58,986 bases of DNA from Desulfovermiculus sp041686195 (lineage in GTDB: Bacteria; Desulfobacterota; Desulfovibrionia; Desulfovibrionales; Desulfothermaceae), in the NCBI GenBank assembly GCA_041686195.1, contig JAWLEI010000008.1, positions 1 through 58,986 of the forward strand, in the 5' to 3' direction. Below are positions 43,829-52,406 of this stretch, piece after piece (position 1 is the stretch's first letter; each line of letters starts with the position of its first letter). A program made the position numbers and the translations under genes. Below the pieces are notes generated by a model. The model had not been told where the DNA came from. It ran no database searches and saw only the letters and a program-made list of their open reading frames with translations.

Positions 43829-45895
43829 CTAGGCGTTTTCTGCCTTGGCCTGTTTCTCCTCCAGAATCTTTTCCTGGATATTGGACGGGCACTCAGCATA
43901 GTGATCAAACTCCATGGTGAATACTCCCTGGCCTCCGGTCATGGCCCGCAGATCCGGGGCATAGCGCAGGATCTCGGCCATGGGCACCTGAGCGTTGATC
44001 TCGGTGATGCCCTGATTGGACTCATAGCCCAAAACCTTGCCTCTCCGGCTGGATAGATCTCCGATGATATCGCCCATATATTCATCAGGAACAGATATGG
44101 TCATTTTCATGATCGGTTCTAAAAGAGTCACCCCGGTTTTTTCCGCCGCCTTTTTAAAAGCCATGGAACCTGCGATCTTAAAGGCCATTTCTGAAGAATC
44201 CACGCTGTGATAAGAGCCATCGAACAGGCTGACCTTGAAATCGACCATAGGATAACCGGCCAAAACCCCTTTCTTGGACGCCTCCTGAATTCCCTGGTCC
44301 ACAGCCGGAATGAAGGTCTTGGGTATCACTCCACCCACAATCTGGTTTACGAATTCATATCCTTCCCCTCGGGGCTGAGGTTCCAGCTTAATCCAGCAAT
44401 CCCCGAACTGCCCCCGGCCACCGGTCTGCTTTTTATATCGGCCTTGAACTTCAGCCGTCCCCTTAATGGTCTCCCGATAGGGAATCTTGGGAGCATGCAG
44501 TTGAACTTCAACCTTGTTTCTGCGCCGAACCTTCTCCACAGCGATTTCGATATGCAGTTGCCCCATGCCGGAAAGCAGGATGTCCCTGGTCTCTTCATTG
44601 TGTTCCAGCTTAAGGCTGGTGTCTTCTTCCAGAAGCTTCTGGATGGCGGCCACCATCTTGTCTTCGTCCTCCTTGCTGGCCCCGGACAGGGCGAAAGACA
44701 AAAGCTGGGGCGGAAGGGCCGGTTTATCCAGGACAAAAGAATCCTTTTCTGCGCAAATAGTATCTCCGGTACTCGTGCTCTTGAGCTTGGCCACAGCCAC
44801 AACTGCTCCAGGGCCCACTTCTTCCTTGCACGGCTCCTGTTTTTTGCCCACCACAAATTGCAAAGCCCCCAGCTTTTCCTTAACATCCTTGACCGGATTA
44901 TAGACCTGGATATCGGAGCTAAGCACCCCGGACAGAACACGCAACATGCTCAATTGTCCGCCGAAGGGCGTGGTGATGGTTTTGAAAACAAAGCAGGACA
45001 GTGGGGCCTCCGGGGAAGACTGGCGTTCACTGCCGTCTATTCCCTTCCACGGCTCCCGGTCCAGAGGGGAGGGCAGGAGCTCCTGAATCTGGTCCAGGAC
45101 CTGAACCCCACCCTTGTTGGCTGCTGCCGCGCTCGCGCAGACGGGCACTATATTCCCCTGCACAACTCCCTTGCGAAGGCCGGCTCTGATCTCTTCGGCC
45201 GAGAGCTCACCCTCTTCCAGGTATTTCTCCATGAGCTCTTCATCGCTCTCAGCGATGTTTTCCACTGTGGTCTCATAGAGCTCCGCCACCCTGTCTGTCA
45301 GGTCTTCCGGGACTTCCTGGGTTTTGACCTTGCCCTCAGCTTCAAACATCAGGGCCTTATTGTTTAATATATCCACCAGACCGCGGAAGTCAGCCTCAGA
45401 ACCAATGGGCAGATAAAGCAGTACCGGCTTGGCTCCCAGGACATCCGATATCCCGGCCAGGGCCTGATCAAAGTCGGCCCGCTCGCGGTCCAGTTTGTTG
45501 ATCACAATCATGGCCGGCACACCGGCTTGGAGGACGTCTTTCCACAGCTTTTTATCCTGGGCCTTGACTCCGTCCACAGCATCGATGACATACAAAACGG
45601 CATCTGCAGCTGCCAGTTGATAGGGAAACTCACCCAGAAAGTTGGTATCACCGGGATTATCGATCAAAAAATGCCGGTTCTTGTTCCAGGCATACACTGC
45701 ATAGGCCGGCTGCACACTGCCGCCTTTCTTGGTTTCCTCCGGCTCATAATCCAAAACAGTGTTCCCGGCATCAATACTCCCCAAGCGGGTAGTCACTTTG
45801 GCATTGTACAAAAACATTTCGGCCAAGGAGGTCTTGCCGCTTCCACTGCTTCCGGCCAGGGCAAAGGTTCGCTGCTGTTTGAGTTTATCCTCCAT
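43829..45895 (-). CDS. Atypical elongation factor G-like GTPase
   Basis: Translational GTPase paralogue of EF-G, 688 residues with all five EF-G domains. P-loop GSSGSGKT is at 15-22, NKLD at 133-136, a domain IV motif is KKQTGGRGQFGD, and domain V carries MGDIIGDLSSRRGKVLG. Switch I has GGSVQPAY instead of RGITI. In switch II (DNPGDTNF) Asp83 stands where canonical translational GTPases have the catalytic His (DxPGHxDF). The main EF-G is therefore expected elsewhere, and this protein probably has a specialised or slower GTPase cycle. ATG 45895 follows GGAGGAAGGGAG. Confidence 0.9.
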   Translation of the reverse strand: MEDKLKQQRTFALAGSSGSGKTSLAEMFLYNAKVTTRLGSIDAGNTVLDYEPEETKKGGSVQPAYAVYAWNKNRHFLIDNPGDTNFLGEFPYQLAAADAVLYVIDAVDGVKAQDKKLWKDVLQAGVPAMIVINKLDRERADFDQALAGISDVLGAKPVLLYLPIGSEADFRGLVDILNNKALMFEAEGKVKTQEVPEDLTDRVAELYETTVENIAESDEELMEKYLEEGELSAEEIRAGLRKGVVQGNIVPVCASAAAANKGGVQVLDQIQELLPSPLDREPWKGIDGSERQSSPEAPLSCFVFKTITTPFGGQLSMLRVLSGVLSSDIQVYNPVKDVKEKLGALQFVVGKKQEPCKEEVGPGAVVAVAKLKSTSTGDTICAEKDSFVLDKPALPPQLLSFALSGASKEDEDKMVAAIQKLLEEDTSLKLEHNEETRDILLSGMGQLHIEIAVEKVRRRNKVEVQLHAPKIPYRETIKGTAEVQGRYKKQTGGRGQFGDCWIKLEPQPRGEGYEFVNQIVGGVIPKTFIPAVDQGIQEASKKGVLAGYPMVDFKVSLFDGSYHSVDSSEMAFKIAGSMAFKKAAEKTGVTLLEPIMKMTISVPDEYMGDIIGDLSSRRGKVLGYESNQGITEINAQVPMAEILRYAPDLRAMTGGQGVFTMEFDHYAECPSNIQEKILEEKQAKAENA

Positions 45896-46225
45896 TGCGC
45901 ACTCCCTTCCTCCAGATAATTTTGTGTTCAAAGCAGACCGACGCGCTGTGAGCAATCAATCGATTTATATAAAAAAACATGCACTTATCGCATCAAACCC
46001 TCAAAACTCGCACGGTCTTGTCACAATATGTTAACAGAAAAGTATGAAACTATACCAAAAAAAAAGGTCTTGCAACTCTTGTATTCCCATGAGCGTGTGG
46101 TCAAATCGTTGCGCTCAAGCCCGGAGCGCGATAATGTCATTGTTTGGGCAGCGGATATTTTGCTGCCCTTTGAAATTCACATTCGTTCCAAGCGAACAGG
46201 GCGAACAGGAGGACACGTACACGCC
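45896..46225. other. Divergent intergenic region between the EF-G-like gene and selB
   Basis: About 330 bp with no gene I can support. The selB frame is open back to 46028, but that extension (KKKVLQLLYSHERV...) has no SelB similarity and precedes the conserved GTPase start. The region is AT-rich near 45955-46050 and probably holds both promoters; I could not pick convincing -35/-10 pairs. Confidence 0.6.
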
Positions 46226-48133
46226 ATGCCGATCATCATGGGCACAGCAGGACATATCGATCACGGCAAAACCACCTTGATCAAGGCCTTGAGCGGAATT
46301 GACTGCGACCGGCTCAAGGATGAGAAAAAAAGGGGCATCACCATCGAGCTGGGCTTCGCCTTCCTCGATCTCCCTGATGGCCAACGTATCGGAATAATTG
46401 ACGTTCCTGGACATGAAAAGTTTGTCAAAAACATGGTCGCTGGAGCAGCGGGCATTGATTTCGTCCTTCTCACCGTGGCTGCTGATGAAGGCATAATGCC
46501 CCAGACCAGAGAACACTTAGAAATCTGCACTCTGCTGGGAATCACCGACGGAGTGGTGGCCCTGACCAAGACGGATACCGTGGACTCTGAACTCCTGGAG
46601 CTGGCTCAAGAGGATGTCCAGGACTACCTGTCCGCCACTTTCCTGTCTCAAGCCCCTGTCATACCGGTCTCTGCCCACACCGGTCAGGGTATCCAGGAGC
46701 TGACCAGGGCCTTGGAGGACCACGCGGCGAAGAGCCGGGAGCATGAGTCCTCTGAAATCTTCCGCCTGCCCATCGACCGGGTCTTTACCATGCGCGGGCA
46801 CGGAACTGTAGTCACCGGAACTCTGATCGACGGACGGGTATCCATCGGAGAGGCCATAGCCATATATCCGGAGGGGATAAAAACCAAGGTCCGGGGTCTG
46901 CAGGTGCATGGTCAGACTGTGGAGACAGCCTCCGCCGGGCAACGGACAGCCATGAACCTGGCCGGCCTGGAAGTGCAGAACCTGCAACGCGGAGAGTCCC
47001 TGGCCAAGCCGGGAACCCTGTTCCCATCCACCCTTTGGGACGTGGAGTTGACCCTGTTGTCTACTGCGCCCAAGCCACTGAAACATCGGCGGGAAATCCA
47101 TTTCCATCACGGGACCCAGGAGACCCTGGCCCGGGTCTACCTCCTGGATCGAGATCAATTGGCCCCAGGCGAAACCTGCCTGGCTCAGATCCGTTTTCCC
47201 CACCCAATGGTCGGGGTCTTCGGGGATCGCTTCGTCATCCGGGCCTTTTCCCCTTTGCGGACCATTGCCGGAGGCAAATTGCTCAGCCCCATGGGCCTCA
47301 AGATCCGCCGCCGTTCCCAGGATCTGGAAAGCCTGGACCACTTGCGCAGCCAGCCCCAGAGACAAGTCCTGCTGACCCAGCTGCACCGGGCAGGCACCAC
47401 CGGACTGACCCAACCTGAGCTGCATGTCTTGACCGCTATGCCGGCCAAAAAGCTGGAGCGAACCTTGCAGGACCTGGCCTCCAAGCAAGAGATCTTCCTC
47501 TTTGACCGGGAAGAGCAACGCTATGTGTCCGGGTCGCTGCTCGAGGCCTTGCAAGCGGACCTTTTGGAGTACGTGCAGTCTTTTCATCAGAAAAATCCGA
47601 TGAAAACCGGAATCTCCAGAAGCATGCTCAGTACAGGATGGGGGCAGGGACTGCCGCCAAAGCTTTTCCATTTCCTGGTGGAGCGCTGTTTGAAAAAGAA
47701 GAGCCTGGTTACAGAAAAAGAGGTTCTTCGCCTGCCGGAGCACTCTATCTCCCTGGCTTCGGATCAATCCCGGCTCAAGGAGGATATCCTTCAAACTTAC
47801 GAACAGGCTGGTATGCAGCCACCCAATCTGAACACCGTCCTGGAAGCTTTGAATGTATCCAAGAAGGACGCTTTAGCGGTTATGGCCCTGCTCATCGAAG
47901 AGGGAAAAATAGTCAAGATCAACGACAGTCTGTATTTCAGCACTCAGGCCATTGCTGATATAAAGAACCTGATCACTCGGCATTTTACCGTCAATGACAG
48001 CTTGAGCCCCACCGACTTCAAGGAGCTGACCGGGCTGTCCCGCAAATTCAGCATTCCCCTGTTGGAATATATGGACAGGCAAAAAATTACCATGCGGGTG
48101 GGAGATGTCCGCAAGCTGCGGAAAGGACAATAG
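46226..48133 (+). CDS. selB: Selenocysteine-specific elongation factor SelB
   Basis: GTPase that brings Sec-tRNA to UGA codons marked by a SECIS hairpin. The 635-residue product starts MPIIMGTAGHIDHGKTTLIKALSG, then DRLKDEKKRGITIELGFAFL, IDVPGHEKFVKNM (His intact) and TKTD. EF-Tu-like domains II-III follow, and then about 260 residues of winged-helix repeats for SECIS binding, ending in DRQKITMRVGDVRKLRKGQ. AGGAGG lies about 13 bases before ATG 46226; ATG 46238 is an alternative. Its presence implies selenoproteins; none is obvious in this window. Confidence 0.96.
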   Translation: MPIIMGTAGHIDHGKTTLIKALSGIDCDRLKDEKKRGITIELGFAFLDLPDGQRIGIIDVPGHEKFVKNMVAGAAGIDFVLLTVAADEGIMPQTREHLEICTLLGITDGVVALTKTDTVDSELLELAQEDVQDYLSATFLSQAPVIPVSAHTGQGIQELTRALEDHAAKSREHESSEIFRLPIDRVFTMRGHGTVVTGTLIDGRVSIGEAIAIYPEGIKTKVRGLQVHGQTVETASAGQRTAMNLAGLEVQNLQRGESLAKPGTLFPSTLWDVELTLLSTAPKPLKHRREIHFHHGTQETLARVYLLDRDQLAPGETCLAQIRFPHPMVGVFGDRFVIRAFSPLRTIAGGKLLSPMGLKIRRRSQDLESLDHLRSQPQRQVLLTQLHRAGTTGLTQPELHVLTAMPAKKLERTLQDLASKQEIFLFDREEQRYVSGSLLEALQADLLEYVQSFHQKNPMKTGISRSMLSTGWGQGLPPKLFHFLVERCLKKKSLVTEKEVLRLPEHSISLASDQSRLKEDILQTYEQAGMQPPNLNTVLEALNVSKKDALAVMALLIEEGKIVKINDSLYFSTQAIADIKNLITRHFTVNDSLSPTDFKELTGLSRKFSIPLLEYMDRQKITMRVGDVRKLRKGQ

Positions 48134-48195
48134 GTCAGAGAAGGATGTGGAAACCGAGACAATTCTGTCAAGCGCAAAGGATCTCTCTGAATAAA

Positions 48196-48227
48196 AAAAT
48201 GGCTTGCGATGCATCGCAAGCCATTTT
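48196..48227. terminator. Bidirectional terminator between selB and tRNA-His
   Basis: Near-perfect 32-base palindrome centred at 48211, with arms rich in GGCTTGCGAT/ATCGCAAGCC flanked by A- and T-runs on either side. It can serve selB on the plus strand and tRNA-His on the minus strand. Confidence 0.85.
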
Positions 48228-48230
48228 AAA

Positions 48231-48307
48231 TGGGGTGGGTGACGTGACTTGAACACGCGACCACTTGGGCCACAACCAAGTGCTCTACCTCCTGAGCTAC
48301 ACCCACC
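48231..48307 (-). tRNA. tRNA-His (GTG anticodon)
   Basis: Folds as a standard cloverleaf. The acceptor stem is GTGGGTG/CACCCAC with an extra G(-1) opposite C73, the tRNA-His hallmark. The anticodon stem is CTTGG/CCAAG around TTGTGGC (anticodon GTG), and the T arm is GCGTG/CACGT around TTCAAGT. The 3' CCA is encoded. It lies antisense between selB and murA. Confidence 0.97.
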
Positions 48308-48357
48308 GTGCTCAACGAAATACATATACAAAAGCTTTTATTTGAGGTCAAGTCTTA

Positions 48358-49611
48358 ATGGACAAACTTATTATTGAAGGCGGCCGGCCCCTGCAGGGAG
48401 AGGTGCAAATCAGCGGATCCAAAAATGCGGCCCTGCCCATCATGCTGGCCTGCATGCTGGTCCCCGAGCAGGTTGACCTGCACAGCATACCGAATCTGCG
48501 GGATATCACCACGACCATGAACCTCTTAAGCATGCTGGGTTGCCAAACAGAAAGAGCAGACGGAAAGATCAAGATCCGGGCCGGCCAGGAGTTGCATCCG
48601 GAAGCCCCCTACGATCTGGTGCGTACCATGCGGGCCTCTGTGCTCTGCCTCGGCCCTCTCCTGGCCCGCCTGGGACAGGCTAAAGTGGCTCTGCCCGGAG
48701 GTTGCGCCATCGGCACCCGTCCGGTGGATCTCCATCTCCGGGCCCTGGAACGTATGGGGGCAATCATTGACATCGATTCAGGGTACATCCATGCCCGATG
48801 CGACAGGCTGCATGGAGCACATATCGCCTTTGACTTCCCAACTGTGGGCGGAACTGAAAACCTGCTCATGGCCGCTTCCCTGGCCAAAGGAGAAACCATC
48901 CTGGAAAACGCGGCCCGGGAACCTGAGGTCCAGGACTTGGCCAATTTCCTGAACTCCTGTGGAGCGAAAGTTCAGGGTCAGGGAACCAGCATGATTCAGG
49001 TGCAGGGAGTCGAGGCCCTGCATGGATGCACCTACACAGTCATGCCGGACCGAATCGAGGCCGGGACCTATATGCTGGCCGCGGCCATCACGCATGGAGA
49101 ACTCGATATCCTCAACTGTCCGGTGCAAGCTGCAGAAACCACTATCTATAAGCTCCAGGAAATAGGTGGAGAGATTCAGGTGCTCAATGACCGGGTCCGG
49201 ATCAGCAGCGGCGAATTACAGGGCGTGGACATTGTCACCCAGCCCTTTCCCGGGTTTCCCACTGATATGCAGGCCCAGTTCATGGCCCTGATGTGCGTAG
49301 CCCAAGGATCGGGAACCATCCAAGAGACCATTTTTGAGAACCGGTTCATGCACGCCATGGAGCTCATGCGCCTGGGCGCCCGGATCCGCATCTCCGGGGA
49401 CACTGCTGTTATCCGCGGGGGGAAAACGCTGCGCGGAGCCACGCTCATGGCTTCGGACCTCCGGGCCAGCGCCTCTCTGGTCCTGGCCGGACTGGCCGCA
49501 GAGGGCCGGACCGAAGTGCGGCGCATATACCACTTAGACCGCGGTTATGAACATATGGAGGAGAAGCTGGCCCAAGCCGGGGCCAGAATCTGGCGGGAAA
49601 AGGAAAAATAA
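48358..49611 (+). CDS. murA: UDP-N-acetylglucosamine 1-carboxyvinyltransferase MurA
   Basis: First committed enzyme of peptidoglycan synthesis, transferring enolpyruvate from PEP to UDP-GlcNAc; its product is the MurB substrate. The 417-residue product has ISGSKNAALPIM (catalytic Lys22-type) and VRTMRASVLCLGPLLARLG. The PEP-binding, fosfomycin-target loop is PGGCAIGTRPVDLHL, with Cys116, so the enzyme should be fosfomycin-sensitive. The C-terminal EGRTEVRRIYHLDRGYE motif is present. It is the only Mur enzyme here outside the dcw cluster. Confidence 0.98.
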   Translation: MDKLIIEGGRPLQGEVQISGSKNAALPIMLACMLVPEQVDLHSIPNLRDITTTMNLLSMLGCQTERADGKIKIRAGQELHPEAPYDLVRTMRASVLCLGPLLARLGQAKVALPGGCAIGTRPVDLHLRALERMGAIIDIDSGYIHARCDRLHGAHIAFDFPTVGGTENLLMAASLAKGETILENAAREPEVQDLANFLNSCGAKVQGQGTSMIQVQGVEALHGCTYTVMPDRIEAGTYMLAAAITHGELDILNCPVQAAETTIYKLQEIGGEIQVLNDRVRISSGELQGVDIVTQPFPGFPTDMQAQFMALMCVAQGSGTIQETIFENRFMHAMELMRLGARIRISGDTAVIRGGKTLRGATLMASDLRASASLVLAGLAAEGRTEVRRIYHLDRGYEHMEEKLAQAGARIWREKEK

Positions 49612-49649
49612 AAAAAGGGGGGGCTCCCGGCCGGGAGCCCCCTTTTTTA
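49612..49649. terminator. Bidirectional terminator between murA and the FadL-like gene
   Basis: Long GC-rich palindrome centred at 49630 (GGGGCTCCCGG/CCGGGAGCCCC) with A6 before and T6 after. It serves the convergent genes from both sides. Confidence 0.9.
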
Positions 49650-49652
49650 TTT

Positions 49653-50954
49653 TTAGAAAAAGCGGTACTGGATGCCGGCCGAAACGCTCCATACTGTTTT
49701 ATCGTATTCAATGTCCCGGTTATCTTCTACTTCATCGTACATCACATAAGCTGCGCCCAGGGTGAGGTCCCAGTCCGGGGTGGGGCTCCACACAAAGCCG
49801 GTCCCAAAGGTGTTGGCATCCAGCTTGGGCTCTTCTGGTTCATTGATCTGCTGATCGTCGGAGAGGTGGATCTCGGTCCGCTGGTAGCCGATGCTGGCTT
49901 TCCACTGGGGATTAAATGTATACTCGGTTGACAGGCCCAAATCCCAGCTGTTTCCTTCGTTCTTGTAGGTGTCTATGTCAGCATCCTTTTCCAGATAGTA
50001 GGTGTAGCTCAAATCAAATTTCCAATCCGGGAGAAAGCGGTAGGAGGCACCGAAACCGAGCTGGCCGGGAATATCGATCCGGCGTTTGGATCCATCGGCA
50101 AAATCAAGACTTGGCGCAATGCCCAAGGTGTCCTTCTTGACGTCCATTTCGTATTCCATCCTGGTATTGGAAATATAGGTCAGGGCCGCGTTGAATTTCT
50201 CATTCGGGGCATAGTTGACCCCCACGATTCCGGCCCATCCGTCGGCATCTTCTTCCAGGTGCAGCTCCGGATTTAATGGATCGTTTGTACCAGGAACTGT
50301 AGTTTGAGCACTGATGGTCGCCTCACCGTCAAACTCCCGGATCCCGGTGGAATAGCGGGTGCCCAGGGCCACGGACCACACATCATTTATGGCCAGGGAT
50401 CCGCCCAGGGTGAACCCATAGACATCACTCTTCTTGACTTTGAGTTCTCCCGGATCGATGTTTTTGTACAAGAGGTTGGGCGGCGTTCCAGCCGGAAACC
50501 TGGAGTTGGCCATAGCCGCCACACCTGATGCCAGGTCAACCGTCCGGGCATTGCCGTCACTGTAATCCAGCTCTCCCCCACCCCCGGGGATGGTGAAGGC
50601 AAAAAAGCCGGCCCATCGTGCCTGTTTGTAGATGGTAAAGATGCCCGGCATGATGGTGGGCTCGTCCTGATCAAGTTCTCCGTATCCGGGCACATCATTG
50701 GAGTAGTCCTTGGCAATGTAGAGTGCATCCACCTTGCCGTATAGACCGTCTTCCATCTGCATAATACCGGCGGGATTATACGACGCGATATCAGCATAAT
50801 CCGTTGCCGCGTTGCGACTGAGGGTCCGAAAGTAGTCAGCGCTCTGATTTGACTTGTTGATGATCCCTCCGGCCATAGCCGAGCCTGCCACAAAGAGCCC
50901 TGTCAATGAAATGACCAGCACCTTTCCCTGGAACCTGCTGAACCAATTTGCCAT
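49653..50954 (-). CDS. Outer-membrane transport protein of the OmpP1/FadL family
   Basis: Predicted outer-membrane beta-barrel for uptake of long-chain fatty acids or other hydrophobic compounds. The 433-residue precursor has a signal peptide (about 1-29, ending SAMA) and the FadL-like N-terminal region ATDYADIASYNPAGIMQMEDGLY. Many alternating beta-strand segments follow, and it ends in Phe (YRFF). ATG 50954 has AAAGGAGGAG upstream. It is last in a minus-strand group of acyl-CoA genes, which supports a fatty-acid-related cargo; it may have its own promoter in the 155-bp gap upstream. Confidence 0.88.
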   Translation of the reverse strand: MANWFSRFQGKVLVISLTGLFVAGSAMAGGIINKSNQSADYFRTLSRNAATDYADIASYNPAGIMQMEDGLYGKVDALYIAKDYSNDVPGYGELDQDEPTIMPGIFTIYKQARWAGFFAFTIPGGGGELDYSDGNARTVDLASGVAAMANSRFPAGTPPNLLYKNIDPGELKVKKSDVYGFTLGGSLAINDVWSVALGTRYSTGIREFDGEATISAQTTVPGTNDPLNPELHLEEDADGWAGIVGVNYAPNEKFNAALTYISNTRMEYEMDVKKDTLGIAPSLDFADGSKRRIDIPGQLGFGASYRFLPDWKFDLSYTYYLEKDADIDTYKNEGNSWDLGLSTEYTFNPQWKASIGYQRTEIHLSDDQQINEPEEPKLDANTFGTGFVWSPTPDWDLTLGAAYVMYDEVEDNRDIEYDKTVWSVSAGIQYRFF

Positions 50955-51109
50955 GCCTTCTCCTCCTTTTGAAACTCCGGATTGGAAAAAATGGGGATGC
51001 ACAAACCTGACCCCCAGAATACACATGCTCTCAGAGCAAAATCGCTGCACCAGGTCCGAACAGTGTTCTCTACTTACTGACCGGTAAACTTCTTTTTGTC
51101 AAGGGGTAC

Positions 51110-52351
51110 TTATTCAAAAATCTTTTCATCCCCCGCCCCGGCCTCCAGGGCGTCGGCTGCAAAATCTCGCTGGCCTGAAGAACTCCCCCTTGTATACTCC
51201 CTGTACCACTCATTGGCCACAATAGCGGACATGATCTCGTTGGTCCCGGTCCAAATGGAAGCCAGACGCAGATCGCGAACAATGCGCTCCACCGGGTAGA
51301 TATTGGTGTATCCGATACCTCCCATAACCTGCATGGCGTTGTGGGCCGCCTTCTGGCAGGATTCGGTGACAAATTTCTTGGTCTCCGAAACCATGCGCCG
51401 GATGAGCCTGGGGTCCTGTCCGCTGTCCACGGCTTGGGAAGTGGTATAGACCATGGACCGGCTGGCATCCAGGAGCATGGCCGCCTCAGCCACCTGAAAG
51501 CTCACCCCCTGAAAGGTGCTCACCGGCGTGCCAAAGGCCTTGCGCTTGCTGGTATAGTCCGTAGCCACCTCCAGTGCCGGAACGGCCGCGCCGATGGTCA
51601 TGGCCGCGGTTCCCAGGCGTTCCGGGATCATCATGGTGTTAAACACGGCATAGGCGTTATTTACCTGGCCGACCACGTTTTCTTTAGGCACCTGCACATC
51701 CCTGAACACCACCCGTCCCGCCCCGCCCCCCCGGCAACCCATCAGCCCGTAGCGATACTCAGTCTCAACTCCTGGACTCCGGTCGACGGTGAAACAGGTC
51801 AGGGACTTGTGCGCCTTGGCCTCAAGGTCGGTCTTGGCGTAAACGAGAAAATAGTCCGCTCCCTCGGCGCCAACAATGAACCGCTTCTGGCCGTTGAGCA
51901 GAAAATGATCCCCCCTGTCTTCGGCCATGGTCGTGGTGCCGAAAAAATCCGATCCCCCTCTGGGCTCGGTCAGGCATTCAGCGGCAAACTTTTCCCCCTG
52001 CAACAGAGGACGGACATATTTTTCCTTTTGAGCATCTGTTCCGTGCTGAACAATAGCGTCGCAGACCAGCTCCGCCCCCACCCCGAAAGTACAGGCGAAC
52101 ATATAGCCAAGGACCCCCACTTCCTGCATGACCATGCAGGTGCTGACCCAGTCCATATCCCGGCCGCCCCATCTCCGGGGATACCTGCAGCCCATGAGAT
52201 TTCGCCGCCCCGCTTCCTGCAAAAACTCCGTGGGGAAGGTGATCTCATCCTTGTCCATATCCAGGATCATCTGCCTGGGCACCCATTGGACCAGATCCCG
52301 GACCTCGTCTCTGAGTTCTTTCTGCTCCTGATTCAGAAGATAGTCGAACAT
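51110..52351 (-). CDS. Acyl-CoA dehydrogenase
   Basis: FAD enzyme that forms 2-enoyl-CoA, 413 residues. It has CLTEPRGGSDFFGT (FAD/substrate strand), a KRKAFGTPVSTFQGV helix, VMGGIGYTNIYPVERIVRDLR and SIWTGTNEIM. In the last motif Thr replaces the catalytic Glu of medium-chain enzymes (YEGTSQI). As in isovaleryl-CoA and long-chain dehydrogenases, the base is more likely on helix G, here Glu244 in MIPERLGTAAM. That points to branched or long substrates. Starts at 52351 or 52363 are both possible. The partner ETF is not in the window. Confidence 0.92.
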   Translation of the reverse strand: MFDYLLNQEQKELRDEVRDLVQWVPRQMILDMDKDEITFPTEFLQEAGRRNLMGCRYPRRWGGRDMDWVSTCMVMQEVGVLGYMFACTFGVGAELVCDAIVQHGTDAQKEKYVRPLLQGEKFAAECLTEPRGGSDFFGTTTMAEDRGDHFLLNGQKRFIVGAEGADYFLVYAKTDLEAKAHKSLTCFTVDRSPGVETEYRYGLMGCRGGGAGRVVFRDVQVPKENVVGQVNNAYAVFNTMMIPERLGTAAMTIGAAVPALEVATDYTSKRKAFGTPVSTFQGVSFQVAEAAMLLDASRSMVYTTSQAVDSGQDPRLIRRMVSETKKFVTESCQKAAHNAMQVMGGIGYTNIYPVERIVRDLRLASIWTGTNEIMSAIVANEWYREYTRGSSSGQRDFAADALEAGAGDEKIFE

Positions 52352-52406
52352 TGTCCTCCCCATGCCTTCTCTTTCACCCTGGCATCAAGATGATCTGCAT
52401 TGGGTC

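Noticed and set aside
44207..45367. Long antisense reading frame (386 codons) within the EF-G-like gene
   Set aside because: It is opposite conserved EF-G motifs and has no family signature; a shadow of codon bias.
46028..46225. Upstream in-frame extension of selB (66 codons)
   Set aside because: SelB proteins begin at or just before the GTAGHIDHGKT motif, and the extension has no similarity to the family and no ribosome-binding site.
46517..47794. Long antisense reading frame (425 codons) within selB
   Set aside because: It lies entirely opposite a well-supported gene, is Gln/Gly-rich low-complexity in composition, and has no recognisable motif; it is a codon-bias shadow.
51341..52393. Long antisense reading frame (350 codons) within the acyl-CoA dehydrogenase gene
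   Set aside because: The other strand encodes clear dehydrogenase motifs; the antisense product resembles nothing known to me.
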